A DNA stretch of 64,000 bases. Source: Bugula neritina. Taxonomy: Eukaryota; Bryozoa; Gymnolaemata; Cheilostomatida; Bugulidae. Shown one piece after another: positions 1 through 14,179 of the stretch. Location of the stretch: assembly GCA_964035545.1 (NCBI GenBank), contig OZ037771.1:7296690-7360689 (forward strand). Reading direction: 5' to 3'. Under the pieces are notes generated by a model. That model was not told where the DNA came from and made no database searches. It worked only from the letters and a program-made list of their open reading frames with translations. Made by a program: the position numbers and the translations under genes. Within the stretch, counting starts at the first letter, position 1. Each line of letters starts with the position of its first letter.

Positions 1-436
1 ATCAGACTTATAGTAGAACATGATAAATATAACTATTGCGTTGATCAGGTGCTATAATCATATGCTCAATATATATAGTTTGATGTGCAAGAAAAAAGAG
101 CTGCGAGTGCAGCTTTATCTAAAAATATTCAATTGTTAAAAATGTAGTTGGTAAATGTATTAACGGTAACAAAATATACTTCAATATCATAACAAAATTA
201 TCAGTAAAATGTAAAATATGACAGCACTTTTGAAAAATTTGTGATTTGTAGTTTATATAGCATAACTTCTTGAAAAAATAAGAATTTGCCGAACTGAGTT
301 TTGGGAGAAATAAAAATGCCTGTTCAATTCTAGCTGTTGCAGGAATTTTTTTTTTATTTATAACGTACTCACTATCATACATATAATATACCTAATTGCT
401 TAGTCATAAAAAACACTGCAGTTACAAAAAGCGAAA

Positions 437-458
437 TTATATATATGTATACATATAT

Positions 459-547
<89 letters not shown>

Positions 548-586
548 TATATATATATTTATATACAGTTATATTATTACTGTTTT
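437..586. repeat. TA microsatellite
   Basis: About 150 bp of mostly (TA)n just upstream of the first visible exon of gene A. Confidence 0.95.
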
Positions 587-595
587 GTACTATAG

Positions 596-3500
596 TGTCA
601 CCAGTTCTGTTCTCACGTCTTTCAACAACCACTGACAATAGATACCTCACAGCATCATACAACATTCAAAGGGATGTACCAGTGGCTCAGAGCACTGACA
701 GAATCAAGGCAGTCCTATGTAAACAGTATAAAAACCCGCATTGCATAGAAAAGTTTAAGCCAATCAAATCTTCAGGAGATACTCTCAGGTTTTCTGATCC
801 TATTCTCTTTGGCAAATGGAAGGCTTTACTCTATCATGTGAAGTCTGGATCTGACATAAGTTTACCAAGTACAGAATTGAGTATAACAAGAAGTATGTTC
901 AGTATTAGACGTTTGTTTAATTCAACTCCAGACTAAGACTTTACTACAATAAGTATTTTTCCATTCAGCTAATGAAAGTAACGTTTTTGTTTGTAAATGG
1001 TCTTGCAGTTTTGCTTTTAAATGTTGGACTATTATAAAGTACTTATATATAAATAAATCTCATAATCTTCAAAGGTACTGTAACAGCTATTTTTCTTTTT
1101 TTGCTATTTAAGTTTTTCAATAGCTTAAAATAATTATTTTTTATTTTATATATTTTTTGTTGAATTTTCTAGAACCTAGTCTTCCGACGAGGATAGTTGT
1201 GACTCCTGGTAAATGGCCAAAAGAAAATAGAGTTACAATCGATCTCTTTGAGAGCTACGGTACAGCGTACATTTCTCTACAACTTTTTTGCAGCTTAAAC
1301 TGTTGCCAGCAGGAAGCTCAGCAAGTATGTGTATTTGTATTAGTATCAATAACACTGCCATTAATTGTGTAATATTAACCTACCAGGTTAAGGTTTAGCT
1401 CCAGAGTGTTTTGTGTTGGCTTTCGTTTTTGCTATCACTCATCAGTAGCTTTAGTAGCCACTCGCTAGCTTGTAGCTTGTCAACATCAGATCTTCTTACA
1501 AATTGCTTCAATTAGTTGACAGCTAATTTTAGAAAAATTAAGCAATAAAGCTAATGAAATAGCAATTATAGGCAACAATTCTAAGATTTGAAAGTTTTAA
1601 TTTTTTTCGTTATACCTTAATACCAAAATATAAATAAACTTTTTAAACATTTTGTTCAAAGTTTTGCAGTTTTGAAATATTGAAACATCATAATGATATA
1701 TTGTTGCCAAAATAAACTACTATATTTTATAATGACTTTATATGTTTTATATGCGTTAGTATATCACTAGCATATTAGGTGTATAAACTCACTCGCACAA
1801 GTTTATAGTTGCTATCCCTGTGAGAAAACCCCTGATGGGAGAGTTTTTGTTAAATTGGGCTAAGAACTTATTAAGATGGAGCACAGGAGCAATTATGACT
1901 GGATGATTTTCCTATAAACATTAACAATGTCCTTTGTCTTGGTTCGAACCCATGACCTTTGTGCTTACTAGGCAAGCGCTCTAACCCTTAGACCACGGCT
2001 TCTCCCTTCCACATTAGTTGTATACCTTACTTTTATATATTGCTAGTAATACAACTGTATATATTATTTGTGTTCTATTTGCATATGCCACTTACATGGG
2101 TTTGTGGTAATCATTTTTGTAAGAACTTGTGAAAGAAATGACGTTATTTTCAAAAGGCTAATTAGGACATTTTTTACTGTTCTTGTTTATAAGACCAATT
2201 GCTACTTTGTCCAATTTTCTGCTTTGGTTATATTACCTTCTTATATTATTTGTGTATATAACACTTTTTTTATTAACTTAAAGTTGTTTGCATACATTTA
2301 TTTTTTAGCTCCAAAAAAAACGAAGAAATGTCCTTCAAAACATTGCAACAGGTTCTTTATGCACTTTTACTTTTAAAGCTTTGTTCATGTATGACGGATA
2401 TAGAATCTTTTCTGACGCAAAGCTAGAAACATTTGCTACATGTAAGTGTGAATTTTATGTAACATAAAATCAATAAAAGTAGCACATGTATTAATCGTGA
2501 TAGTAACAGCAGTGGTGATGGTGGCAGTGGCGGTAGTGGTGGCGAGAGCGACTGTACTGGTGTTGGCGGTTGTGGTACTGTTGGTGACGACGGCAGTGGC
2601 GATGGTGACAGTGGTGACAGTGGTGGTGACAGTGGTGGCCTTGGTGGCAGTAGCGGTGGTGATGCTAAGGGGAGGTGTTAAAACAGTAGAATACCGTTCT
2701 ATAATTACAAACCAAATAGTCAATGCACATGTATTTAAGCATGCATAACATGCTGTGTCAGTAGTTTGTTTTAACTTATTTTGAAAACAAAGCTTTTTCC
2801 TTTAGATCCATCTCAGCTAAAGGAATTTAAAGTTTCTTTTACACTCCCAAATAATGTAAACAATGTGGAAGATACTAGGTTCAAACTAGAGGCCAACCGA
2901 GACAGAAAAAGAGGTCATATAGATAAAGTTCAAACATCTGTTTTTGTAAACAGAAATGGCAAAAAAGAATTAGTTTCACTTTTTATAAAGCAAATGGGTA
3001 CGTAAAATATTTCCGATATAAAGCGTGTGTTTTTTCTTCAACATAAATTGTAAGGCAGTATAAATTTTCTTTACACATTTTATGTTGTAGAAGATAGCGT
3101 GAGAAGCTTTAGCGAAACATACCGGTTGCAGAATAGGCATCCACGTCCAGGGTTTCTGTATGATTTTGCGCTTACAACAATTGGTGCTAACAGTCTTTCT
3201 TCACCATCTACAAACTATACTGTAAAAATGCGTAAGTTAAAATCTTTAGACAGCATTCTGAGTTTTACTTATGAACACAGAAGTAAAAGTAATTTATATA
3301 GCTGTTGCATTGTTTTTATAAAATCACACCCTATTTATACAAATTATTAGGTCACCTTTAGGCAGTAGAATAGTCTGCGACTTCAATAATTAGACAGACA
3401 GAAGCATTTTAAGCTAAGTTGTTTGCTTTAAAAAGTTGCTAAGAATATTTAACAACATGATGCTAATAGCAGTTGCTGCATCTATTATATAAAAGCAGCT

Positions 3501-6055
3501 ATAAATCATAATAGAACTTGAGAAACGATCAATTCAATAAAATTGTTAAATACCTCTTCTGTAGCTCCTGCACCTCCGCAAAACTTTAATTTGATCACCA
3601 ATACACTTAACCCAGTAAGAACATTTAGCTGGACTCTTTATCCCAATTCAGAGCAAGACAGAATGTACATCAGGTTTTGTCTGAAAATTAATCCTTCCAT
3701 ATGCTTGCTAGAAAAAGAAGTCTTAAGCTTTTTATCTCTCAAAATAACCATCAGCCCAAAACTGCCATTAAACCAGTATGTTGCGTATGCTTTCACTCAA
3801 TCTCGAGGGATAAACAGTTCTCACAGCAACTTTGTGAGTTTTACTAAAGGTAAGCCATTAATAATTTTTTCGTTTGACTCAACAGAAAAAGCTGTAGTTA
3901 TAAAACTATATAAATATCTTTGATTTTTGCTTCTAGATATAATATTACATAGCAAATTTATTGTAAAAGAGTTGTGATAACAAACAGAGTTGCAAAAACA
4001 CATAAAAATTGCTATCAAAAATGAAAGCAATGAATACATAATTTTGAAATTTTGCTGACATGCATATGCTAGAGCATGATGACAAAGATTTTTGTTAACT
4101 GAGAAGTTGTATATTATAGGAGTACAATATCAATTTGATATTTGCTCTAGCTATAACTAAATTTAAAAAACAAAAGTATTTCGATTTACTAAAACAAGGT
4201 TTTGCTAAAATACCTTGTAAGAAATTATTTAATAAAATGTCCATCTAAAAATTTTTAGTGGTGACTACTTTTTATAAATTGTTGCAAAATGTCTTTCTTT
4301 TTTTCGTCTTTTGTTTATGATTGAGTGTCAAGTTTTCAAACCACTAAAAATTCTTTTACTGAAATTATGTAATCATTAATTCACATTTGATTTGTTTTAG
4401 TCTTTTCGTGAAATATATTTTGCTTTTAGAGCCTGCTTGTCCACACCCTGACAATCTGAATGGTAAAATACTTAATTCTTATCAAAAGACGCAATATTAT
4501 TTTAAAACTGAAAGGGCCTACCAGCTTCTGTGCTCCAACGGATATGAACTAAAGCCACTAAATGAAACTTATCAAAAATATAATTCAACATGGTACTGTG
4601 ATAAGGACAGCCAATGGGTACACAACTCCAAATGCATGGGTAAAATCAATAATTAAATTAATAGCAACTAATTTGCATATAATCTGTCCAATTCAAACTT
4701 GAAATATATAGTTGCACTTAATGCATCCCAATCAGTTTGAGATTTTGTGAAAAGATCAGTTTATAACATTTCTTTATGAATGTAAATGCGTACACGTACA
4801 TTTCAAAATCTAAAAAATCATTACATTTCATTTTACTCTTAGTTAACATTTTGACTAAACTTGAAAACCTCACAACTTAATGTTGTTGTCATTATTGCAA
4901 TATACTTATATTAATAGAATTTAAAGTTTTACAACCGAAATATAAGCATTTGTGAAGTATTACGACTATATTTATAGAGCAATTCTAATGCAAAAACTTT
5001 GTGTTATAGTTGGCAACATGTATCTTTCAAAGCCCTTCTCTAACACTTTTTATGGTCGAGCATGCAGTGTATAATATATAGTGCATTTTTATATCATTTT
5101 GATGCTTTTTAGATTATCTTGATACCTACAGTAATGCTTTTATTTGGAGTAAGGGGCAAAACTCAAATTTTTGAAATGCAATTTACAGCTTGGAGATTTA
5201 AATTATTTTAAATAAGGTGGTTTTTTTTATTTATCATTACCTACTTTACAGTAAATACTTGTTTTATGACATTTAATATAATTTTTCACTTTATATAAAG
5301 TTTTTTAAGAAAACGCAGAAAATTATATGACGTTTACCTCAAAGATATATATGCAGGTTATAACTAGTAAAAATGGTAAAACTTTAATAAAGATGGTTAC
5401 TTTTATTCTTATAATAACTTTATTTATATGAATTTGTAACACCATAAATAAACAACTTGTTTTGTAGCTAAACCTGGCACACTGCTTATTGTTTTTATCG
5501 GATCTGCCTTAGCCGCCCTAATATTGCTGGGAGCTATAATTTATGGAACTTATGGGTGAGCTCATTCAGTCAAGTAATATAGTATCACCACCGTAAGATT
5601 AAAATCATCATATTTTTTCTATACTAAATAGCTCGGTTTAAAACAGTAATACTATTATATTAATAGACTAGAAAAAAATATTAAACTGTAATTAAGAAAT
5701 AAAATCAAAGCTGCTCTATATTGTAAATATTGTTTGTATGCTTGCTAAGTCCTTGTAATGACTTCATTGTACAAATTTACTTCCTTTTCTGCAGCATAAA
5801 TTTTAGGTAAATATATTTAATTTTAGTTTAAAAGCTAGAGATGTAAGAGAGAAAAGAATTGAAGCAGATGCCATTACTGAAAGTCGTCTAAGAGTTCCGT
5901 CTATGATGTTGAGTGCTCATCACGCACCTTATAACTCTCTCAGCCCATCTTCAGCTTTAGTAACTCCTTCATTTAATTCAGCCAGCCCTTCTCACAGGAT
6001 AATGCATGCAAGGAACCAAATGTTATTGCCTCAAGTGCCAGAGAATTCTGCATAA
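596..6055 (+). CDS. Gene A: sushi/FN3 type I membrane receptor-like protein, 5' partial
   Basis: Nine exons read in one frame: 596-892, 1173-1324, 2309-2441, 2806-2997, 3091-3231, 3565-3849, 4430-4639, 5468-5555, 5827-6055 (stop TAA). They encode about 574 residues: an FN3-like domain with the C-x(7)-C pair CKQYKNPHC, a second domain split over two exons with a CSLNCC motif, a third split over two exons, a fourth FN3 ([10 protein letters not shown]), a sushi domain (4430-4639), a transmembrane helix (5468-5555) and a 76-residue tail rich in Ser and Pro. Exon lengths and phases match genes B-E. The signal peptide and any N-terminal sushi exons would lie left of the window. The first acceptor is the TATAG before 596; a TA tract sits just upstream. 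The exons are seen directly; a receptor role is inferred from the architecture. Ligand unknown. Confidence 0.82.
1790..2006 (-). mobile_element. tRNA-derived SINE, copy 1
   Basis: On the minus strand it begins with a tRNA-like head: an A-box-like GTGGTCTAAGGGTTAGAGCG and the B box GGTTCGAACC. Next come a conserved middle (ATCCAGTCATAATTGCTCCT) and a tail (CAGGGGTTTTCTCACAGGGA). It matches three other copies in this window end to end. Located in an intron of gene A, antisense to it. Confidence 0.8.
2505..2675. repeat. GGTGGC-rich degenerate repeat
   Basis: Imperfect 3/6-bp repeats (GTGGTG, GGCAGT) in an intron of gene A; strongly G-rich on the plus strand, against the AT-rich background. Confidence 0.85.
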
Positions 6056-6350
6056 CTTGAATTGTGTCATAACCAACTTTGGATTCAATTTCAGTTCATT
6101 TTTCATACGATATCCTGTTGAATATTAGACTACTTATCAGTAAGTCTAAAGTAGAAATAATAGCTATTTTGCTCAAATAGAAGCATGTAATTTTTATTCT
6201 TTATTTACTAAAGCTATACTTCTTGAACCTGACTTTTTGATTACTCTAAATCAGTAATTTAAAATGATACAAAATCAGTAAAAGCAGTATAGAATAACCT
6301 AAATGTTTCACAAACAGTTTTTATCCTTGAACATATTTTCTCAAAAAACC

Positions 6351-6356
6351 AATAAA
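6351..6356 (+). terminator. Probable poly(A) signal of gene A
   Basis: AATAAA about 295 nt after the stop at 6055. Another AT-rich candidate follows near 6428, so the choice is uncertain. Confidence 0.35.
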
Positions 6357-7343
6357 TTGATTTACATATATAATTCAAAATTTGCATAATTGCTGCATTG
6401 AATAACTGGTATTCTTACTACACAGTTTAATAAATTATACAATTTTTACTTCTCTAGCTTGAATGTTTTGGTAAGCTATAAAAATTGCAAATTTCTAAAA
6501 GCAGGGATAAATATATCTAAGCAATGCAAATCTATATGCACCAACAGTTTGTAAGTTAAGTTAAAAAGTTTAATAGCCTAATTTTGATTAAAAAACTGTT
6601 TGGTGAATAAAAATTCCAAAGTTATTTAGCTTAAATGGCTAAATATTTGATTATAAAAGTTTGCTTTTTTTAATAAATTTTTATTTTAGAACAGAAAAAG
6701 AAATTCAAAGTTTGCTGCTACTTATTTAACTAGATCCAGGCCTGTTATCCATGTCTATCTTAAGACTTAAATTGACTGATGTGATTTTATCAATTTTTCT
6801 TTTTTTCTTTTAATATATACATAACTTCTTTGTTTGATTATTATATTAAAACTGAAAAACTAACGCAACATTTGCAATAATAACTTTAAGTCTTCCTATA
6901 AATGAGTTCATTACAGTTATTTTAATTCATTACATTCAACAACTTTTTGACAGAAATAATCTAAATGCATAAACTATGTATTTACATGACACAATTAAAA
7001 GAACACAATATAATTATGTCTGTATGCTTTTCATACATATAATGTAGTAGAACAATAATTTTTTAACAGTAGTTATGTGTAATTTTTTTTTACATTCTTT
7101 TAATTCAATCAGCTATGAATTGCTGTCATGTATAAAAGATGCATGATTTCTGTAAGATTTCAACATAAACCTAATAGTTTCTGGCGTCTTACAAAGAATT
7201 GTTGTCTCTGAATAACTTCAAATCATAGTATAAAGCAACAGCTAGCATAAAGATTCTGTAAAGTGGTAAGTTTTTACTAGTAGAAGCTATAGTAGCTGTG
7301 GACTAAGCCTATATATAGCATATCCCAGTAGTGATCAGAAATG

Positions 7344-7349
7344 TTTATT
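7344..7349 (-). terminator. Probable poly(A) signal of gene B
   Basis: AATAAA on the minus strand, 187 nt beyond the stop codon. In AT-rich DNA this could be chance. Confidence 0.35.
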
Positions 7350-10138
7350 AAATAATTGATAAGTTTTATACATTAAAATGTCAACAGCATATTTACAAAA
7401 ATATGTGTATATGTTTTTAGTAAAATAGTTCATTTCACTTACTATATTATACACAAAGCACTGCTTATAGTAAACTCAACCATCTGATGTGCTGAGTTGG
7501 TCTAGTTCTAAAGATCTAAAGTCTATAGCCCTATTTTAATTCCAATATCCAACAAAACCACTTTGGTTAGGCAAAGGATAAGTCCCTTGAGAAAATGTTC
7601 GTTTTGTGTATGACCTTGGGGTCATGGCTCCATTAGCCATTCCCACTGAATGAGACTTAGTTTGAGGATAGGGCATTGATGGGGAGTAAGACACGGATGG
7701 TGAGTAATTAGACAAACCCAGTGGTTGCAACTTTTTCGCTCTTTTGTTCACTAGCAGCATGCTTTCATCAAATCTTCCATTGTTAAGCGTCTTGAGCGTT
7801 AGCCTATAAAAATGTTTGACAGTTTTATTTAAATTAGAATAACTTTAGCATGTTCCTCACGTTTTGCACTTGCCTATTCAATTACAAGTTGGGTGCATAT
7901 ATATTTTGTATTGCTCATTTGTGATGATAACATATTAATATAACTTGAAGGATGTCTACTAGTTTCAGTATAATATAATTATAGTGATTTTAATATTAAT
8001 TCCAATGCCATCTATAAGTTTACCTGTGTCACAAAAATTAAACTTCAATTGTTGAGTATTAATGAAACCACTTAGTTAGTGTATATATTAAATATTACTT
8101 GGCATTGTAAATCAAGTTGATAAAATTAATGAAAAACTATTACATGTTCGATAAATACTATACTTTTAATTATAATTATGCTATATACTTAATTATTTTG
8201 GCGCCTGAAAATTGGAATGAAAATAGTAAAATTTTGTATTTTTAGCAGAAGAAACTGGCCAAAGATTGTACAAACTAAAGCTTTAAAAACATTTAGAGAA
8301 TTCAGCAACATCCCTTATACACTGCTGAGAAAATAAAAATATTTCAGTTTAAAAATTACTCATTTATTTTCTAAGTTAAAAGGTTTCAGGGTTTAAAATT
8401 ATCTTTGCTAATTCTATTTTCGATAACTCCATGCAAAATCTGTGATGATGAACATATTATAAATTACTGATTAATCAAACAAGTCCTTTATAGAATAACA
8501 AAACTCCAATATATATGATGAAATTTTGACTGCAAATACTCACTGGTGTATGCAACATGCAGATCCGAACACCAGGAAAGCTGATACAATAACACACACT
8601 AATATGATTATTACGGAGGAATTGGTAGTGGCTGTTTAAAAAAGAACGTATAGAGTCAATACATTTTGATTTATGCATTTGAAGGCAATGATAATTCTTG
8701 AGCATCAAATATTGCACTACTTATAACAACATATCAGCATATAACCATTATAAATAATAAATATTAAATACATGTATGAACATCATAGCTAAAGCATTTA
8801 AAAAGTATAAAAATGGTCACTTTCTTTCAAACACTCAAACTTTCAAAAAATAGTTTCAGATATAAACAAACAAATTGACATTAAATAATCCTGATTCTGA
8901 ATCTAGTTTGACACTAAATGTTTTAGACTGAAGTTATATTATTATATATTTCTGTTTATTTTTTTCAACAAAAGAGAAAACTTTTAATGACTATTTTGAA
9001 ACATTATTTTAATGATTGCAGTGAAAAAAAAAAAAATAGAGCTATAAAACAAGAGTCACTATTCCAAAACAATTTCTTTTTTAAAAAATGCATTTTTGGA
9101 TGTTATAACCAACTTTTTTACTTACCTACACATGTGGAAGTTTTTATCCAGTCTCCAGTTTTAGAACATGTCCATTTTAAATCATTTTTAGAATTTTGCA
9201 AGGGTGCCAACTTAAACTGCTTGTTGCACTGAATTCTATATCTGCTTCCAGTTTCAAAATAAAAAGCTGTTGAACCATTGGAGCCCAAAATCTCGCCATT
9301 CAAGTCAGTGGGCGGTTGACAGTAGGGCTCTTAAAAGTGAGTATTAGAAGTTGATATCTTCTAGTCTAGTATGTTTTATATAAACATCATTAGTTTTGGT
9401 GTATAATTATACTCATCAGTGTTTGTGAAACAGATTACAACCTATAGCCAAATGTATTAATTAAATTTGAATAAAGTAGGATTATCTAAGACAAGGAATA
9501 CATGCAGTAGGCAAAGTACTAATATAACATTATAACAAACCAATAAACATCTTTAAGTAAAAGCAGTGAGAACTTACTTATATCAAAGGTGAGCTTGTCA
9601 GTAGGAACGCTGTTTACTCCCATTGATTGAGAGAACATATACGCCACAAAGGTACCAAAGTTAACTTTTTCTTGCAAGATAAATCTAATGGGTAAGGGAT
9701 CTGTATACTTTTTCTCCAAAATGCAGCTGCCCATATCTTTTTTTAAACAAATTCGCAACACCAGGAGATCCATGTTATTTTTAATTGGTAAAGACCAACG
9801 AAAAATCTTGATTGGGGCAATATGGCCAGCAGATAGGACAAAATTCTCTGGAGGTTTAGGAGCTAAAAAAATTATACATAAATTCTTTCAACATCGGAAT
9901 ATTTCACTCAGAAAAAGATAAAATCTTAAAAACATTTATGAAGTAATTAATTGCAGTTAGAGAAATAGGTGCTGAGATTTTCTTCAACATTTCATGTGGT
10001 ATATATACATTCCAATGTCACTGTGTTTACTTTATAATTGTGAATATGACTCTTTAGGCAATTTAAAAGTCAACTTAATTGGCTTCAACTTTTGTTTTTT
10101 ATAGTGCATTACCTTTGGCAATGAATGCAATAAAAAAA

Positions 10139-11010
10139 GGTGTCATCTCACTTAGACAATTCCCAGTTAGCCTAGGGCCACACGGCACGTATTTTCGCAT
10201 GCAAAAATTGAAATCACAAGTAGCAAAAGTGTTCACTGTGCGCGTTGAGAAAACCTTCGCACTTGTCGCTCTGCATTTGCAACGCAATTGCGAATCGTCT
10301 CTGTCTTCGTCACCTAATTGGCTGGTAGTTATTCAGCGAGCCCAATTTCTTTATTTTAGTGCTACATTTCAGAAAATTGCGTTTTATTGAAAGCGAGTGC
10401 GATTTAAAAATGAATGCTTTATTTATCACGCATCACTGACGCTACAGTGGACACCTTTGCTACTTGTGATTTCAATTTTCGCATGCGAAAATATGCGCCG
10501 TGTGGCCCTAGGCTAAGACGATTTGCAATATTTCCCACTTAGACAATTCTCACTTAGAAGATATTTATAGATTTTAGTGTAATATATGTATTTTATGCTA
10601 TTATTTAGCACATATTAGAAAACAAAGAAGCCACCAGCAAGCCACTTACAGTAACAATGCTTCTATGAGAAGCCATCTTGCACAAACCTTAAACTTAAAA
10701 GTAAAAGATAGGAAAATATAATAAGAAAAAGTTGTAATCTAATAGTATGTGATATACCATGAAATTCATTTGTGCATTTTATTCTGCTATCTGTTATTAT
10801 GAATAAAATAAACTGTAGCTAAATTAGTATTGAGTTAAAGCAAATAGCTGGCTTGGTAGTTTATTTCATGTTTAGCAACAAATGCAACAGTTATATTTGT
10901 ATATTACTATATATATTGTACCAAAATTAAAAAATCGTCCAAGTGGGAATTGTCTAAGTGTGAAATATTGCAAATTGTCTAACTGGGAATCATCTAAGTG
11001 GGATGAAACC
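10139..11010. mobile_element. Terminal-inverted-repeat element interrupted by a nested MITE
   Basis: The left end GGTGTCATCTCACTTAGAC (10139) and the inverted right end (ends 11010, reading GGTTTCATCCCACTTAGA outward) share TIRs of about 85 bp made of short repeats of the type CACTTAGACAATTCCC. No transposase was seen. The left TIR is split by a second element (10171-10512), so about 0.5 kb is original. Intron 9 of gene B. Confidence 0.72.
10171..10512. mobile_element. Nested MITE with about 75-bp terminal inverted repeats
   Basis: The left TIR CCTAGGGCCACACGGCACGT and right TIR GCGCCGTGTGGCCCTAGG are followed inward by matching ATTTTCGCATGC and ATCACAAGTAGCAAA blocks in inverted orientation. 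It is flanked by TTAG on the left and TAAG on the right, a probable 4-bp target-site duplication with one change. The length of 342 bp and lack of coding capacity fit a non-autonomous DNA transposon. Confidence 0.8.
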
Positions 11011-11639
11011 AAAATAACAAACTGCAACAGTAGACTTCACAAATACAGCACATGCAGCATTAATTTAGCTATCCTAGTAAGAGTTTATGTAAATTTTGCT
11101 AGTTTGATGTTTTTAATGGGTGACTTAAATAATGGCATCAAAACAAAGTTCATCTTAAAATCAAGTTCTAAGGATGTTGTCTGTTACTTGTATGCTACAG
11201 ACTTTCTGTTGTGGTAAAATCAGTTTTAACTAACAAAATTTAGTTTGTATAGTTCTATTTTTTGCTTTTATTTTAAGCTATTTGCAGCAAGCAGATGACA
11301 AGTACAATAATTAATAATCAGTAATCTACTAGGCACAGACCCACGAGGTAGTTATTTTGTATTACAGTATACTATTTTTTATTCAAATTTTGTCTTTTTG
11401 ATAATTTATGCTGTTGTAGTTTCAATGTAATTAATGGTGTGTCTTGTATTTATGTTTTTGTATTACTGTCAGTTTGTCATGTATTGTATAGTTAACATTG
11501 CATGTTTAAAATAGATTTCACTTTAAGCGGTTATATAAAAAAAAGGTTGGTAAAGGCTGGTTGGTTATATAAAAAATATTGGCTGTAAACATGGACAAAG
11601 ATGTTGAATGTTATATATTATAAGGATGAAATTCAATTG

Positions 11640-11960
11640 GCTCTCTGACCTAGTAGTTTATTCAGTGCTATAAATGAGCGTCAGACTTCATAGTTCCTGT
11701 AGTGCAATAGTTATCATGCCCTGATTTGTAGGTACTAGGGTGTCTGAGGTTTAATTCCCAGTGGTGGCATTTTTACAAGCTATTTTAGCATTGAGTTGAG
11801 TGTAGCAATATTCCTAAAAAACTAATAGCAGGGCATCGGGAGTCAAGAACCAACTAAGTAAGTGCCTGGTGAAGTTCTGGCGAACTGAGTAAATTATTCG
11901 TGTAGTATATTGAGATTTTCTAGTAGCCGCAGTAGAGTGTCAATTAGCACAATAGCTTGC
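11640..11960 (+). mobile_element. Possible second SINE family
   Basis: A tRNA-like head with an A-box-like TAGTGCAATAG and a B box GGTTTAATTCC (11748-11758), followed by a non-tRNA body. Only one copy is present here, so the call rests on the pol III boxes alone. Lies in intron 9 of gene B. Confidence 0.35.
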
Positions 11961-14179
11961 AAGGTGAAAATCTGAAGTCAAACGTTAGATAGGGCAGCAG
12001 TTTCACATATTTTTTTCATAAAATTGTATTTACCTACAATGCTAATTACAAATACAAATTTTCTGTACAAGTTTTAATTACAGCTGATATATAAGATGAA
12101 CAGCTGCATGAACAAAATTGAATGGCATCGAAAATCTCAAAACTTTTAGCTAATAAAAAGGTATACAAAATAACTGAATTCTTCGGCCTATTAAATTGAA
12201 TTTTTCCTGAACTGTTTTCTATTTGCCAATGCAGGGCAAGATTAAATTATAGTCTTTAAAAGTTACAAAACTTCCATTAATAAGTTATGAATGGAAAGTC
12301 TTGACGCATTGATAAGATTTATAACATGAAAGTTATTTCCTCTACATCTTTGTTTATCACTGGATTCTCGTTGTATCGTATGAATTTGAGGTTGTAATTT
12401 GCATTAACTTATGTTTGCTTTTCATTTGATTACAAAAACATTACATAACTTATGCGAATGAAACGCAGTGTATTAGAGCTGCATTGAGAACAACAAAAAA
12501 CAAAAAACTATATATACACAAATAGCTACTTCCGTCAGTGGTATGCACTAAATAGCATGGGTGCTATTTAGTGCTTACTAGAGAAATTTGTAATATTCAA
12601 GCACAGAATGCAGGCTGCAGTTTTATAGAAATTAAAAAAAAACAATTCAGTGAGCTGCTCACAATGAATACCTGATTAAATTTTAACTGTTGTCAATGAA
12701 TAATTAAAGTCAACAACTGAAATTAGTGGTTTCAAAATATTCAAAGCTAATAAATTTATATATATCAATGTACCACCATGATTTAAAACAGGATGCAACC
12801 CTACTGTTGCAATATTCGCGTCAAAAGTTGTCTACTCTATTACAGAATAATTATTATGAGTGCTGATTATGCATTAACTAGATTAGTTGCAACGAAGTAA
12901 ATGTGCTAAATATACCAATATTTTTACATTTTGTCTTGCAAACAAATGAGGTCTTATAGGAACAACAAGGGATAAAATAAGATACATACGTAAGACTAAT
13001 GAGACTTTTTTTGGTAATGAGGATAGTGAATGAGTCCCAACCACTGAGGCCCAAAACTCGTACTGGGCTCCGTATATCAAAAGCTCATTTTGGAAACTAT
13101 ATTGCTTCAAAAAACTTTTTTCTTCATCGTCTAAAATAAAACCAATAAAGATGTCTTTATTTTTTGACAGCGATATACTAGTGAGAATGCAAAGTATTGT
13201 ATTGGTATTGCACTTTAGCACCAGTGTCGATTAATTGGTTGTACAAGTTTCTCCTGTTTAAAACCCTCTTATTACAATGTAAAACTGTTTAATTTAAAAC
13301 TCAATTTTTTTAACAGCATGCTTTCATTAACCAGGCGTAGTATTGAAATAAATCAAACTTCCATGTACACTGCTGATCTAAGCATGTTTCACAAAAATAA
13401 ATTTTATCATGTTATATTATTTATCTATTATTAGAATGCAGTTTGAAATATGTTATATTAAGGTCACACCCTATATTTAAAATATGAAAATAGTTCGAAT
13501 TTGGTATTGAATTTAAATTGTTGTGCATAACAAAGCCTACACAAAACATAAACACCAACCAGCTTAAAAGAAAAGTGCTACAATTGCTTCAATTGCAAGT
13601 GAATGCCAAATAGTACAATAAGAATGATGCAATTACATAATTACCGACTGGCCTTGAGAAGCTTCTCAGCAAAGATTTTATTTTATTTTTTTCAACAACA
13701 AATACGGATATCTCCACACGAGTAATTGCCCCACGTAATGTTCGCCAGCCTGCCCTGATAGAAAATACTGTGCTCTTTGGTGGGGTAGAAGTTGCTTGTC
13801 TAAGACGTCTCACTTTAAAAGCTGATAGTGGTGATGGATCTATCAAAATATATGGAGCTTTTGTCAACCTAACAATTACTTGCAGTACAGTAGCATATTA
13901 TTTTGTTCTGTAAACAATACTGGCCACGGGTAATTGTCTATCAACCCTAGTTGCCTTGGTTACATTGTTTTATGATGACATGTTTGCCAATGTTCAGCAT
14001 GATGGTCTTTTGTCTGAGGCTTTCATTATTAAAAAAGGTGCTGGCCCCCACACCTTTTGATATATATTTTTTATGTTTTCAAAACAGTACATGCTAAATT
14101 AATAGCAAGTGTTGGTGTGTTTCTGCTCTCTCAAGATAATGGTAACTTCTTTAACTTGGTGCGATTTTGAGCCGAAACC

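Larger units (their letters stand above)
6056..7535. other. Convergent intergenic region between genes A and B
   Basis: AT-rich, no open reading frame or repeat recognised. It holds the 3' ends of two convergent genes and the poly(A) candidates listed separately. Confidence 0.6.

Noticed and set aside
375-936. Open frames of Ile/Tyr/Tyr-Ile repeats over the TA tract joined to gene A exon
   Set aside because: They arise from translating (TA)n; the real exon starts at the acceptor before 596.
10079-10390. 103-residue plus-strand frame
   Set aside because: Lies across the nested MITE and its host element; the composition follows the inverted repeats.
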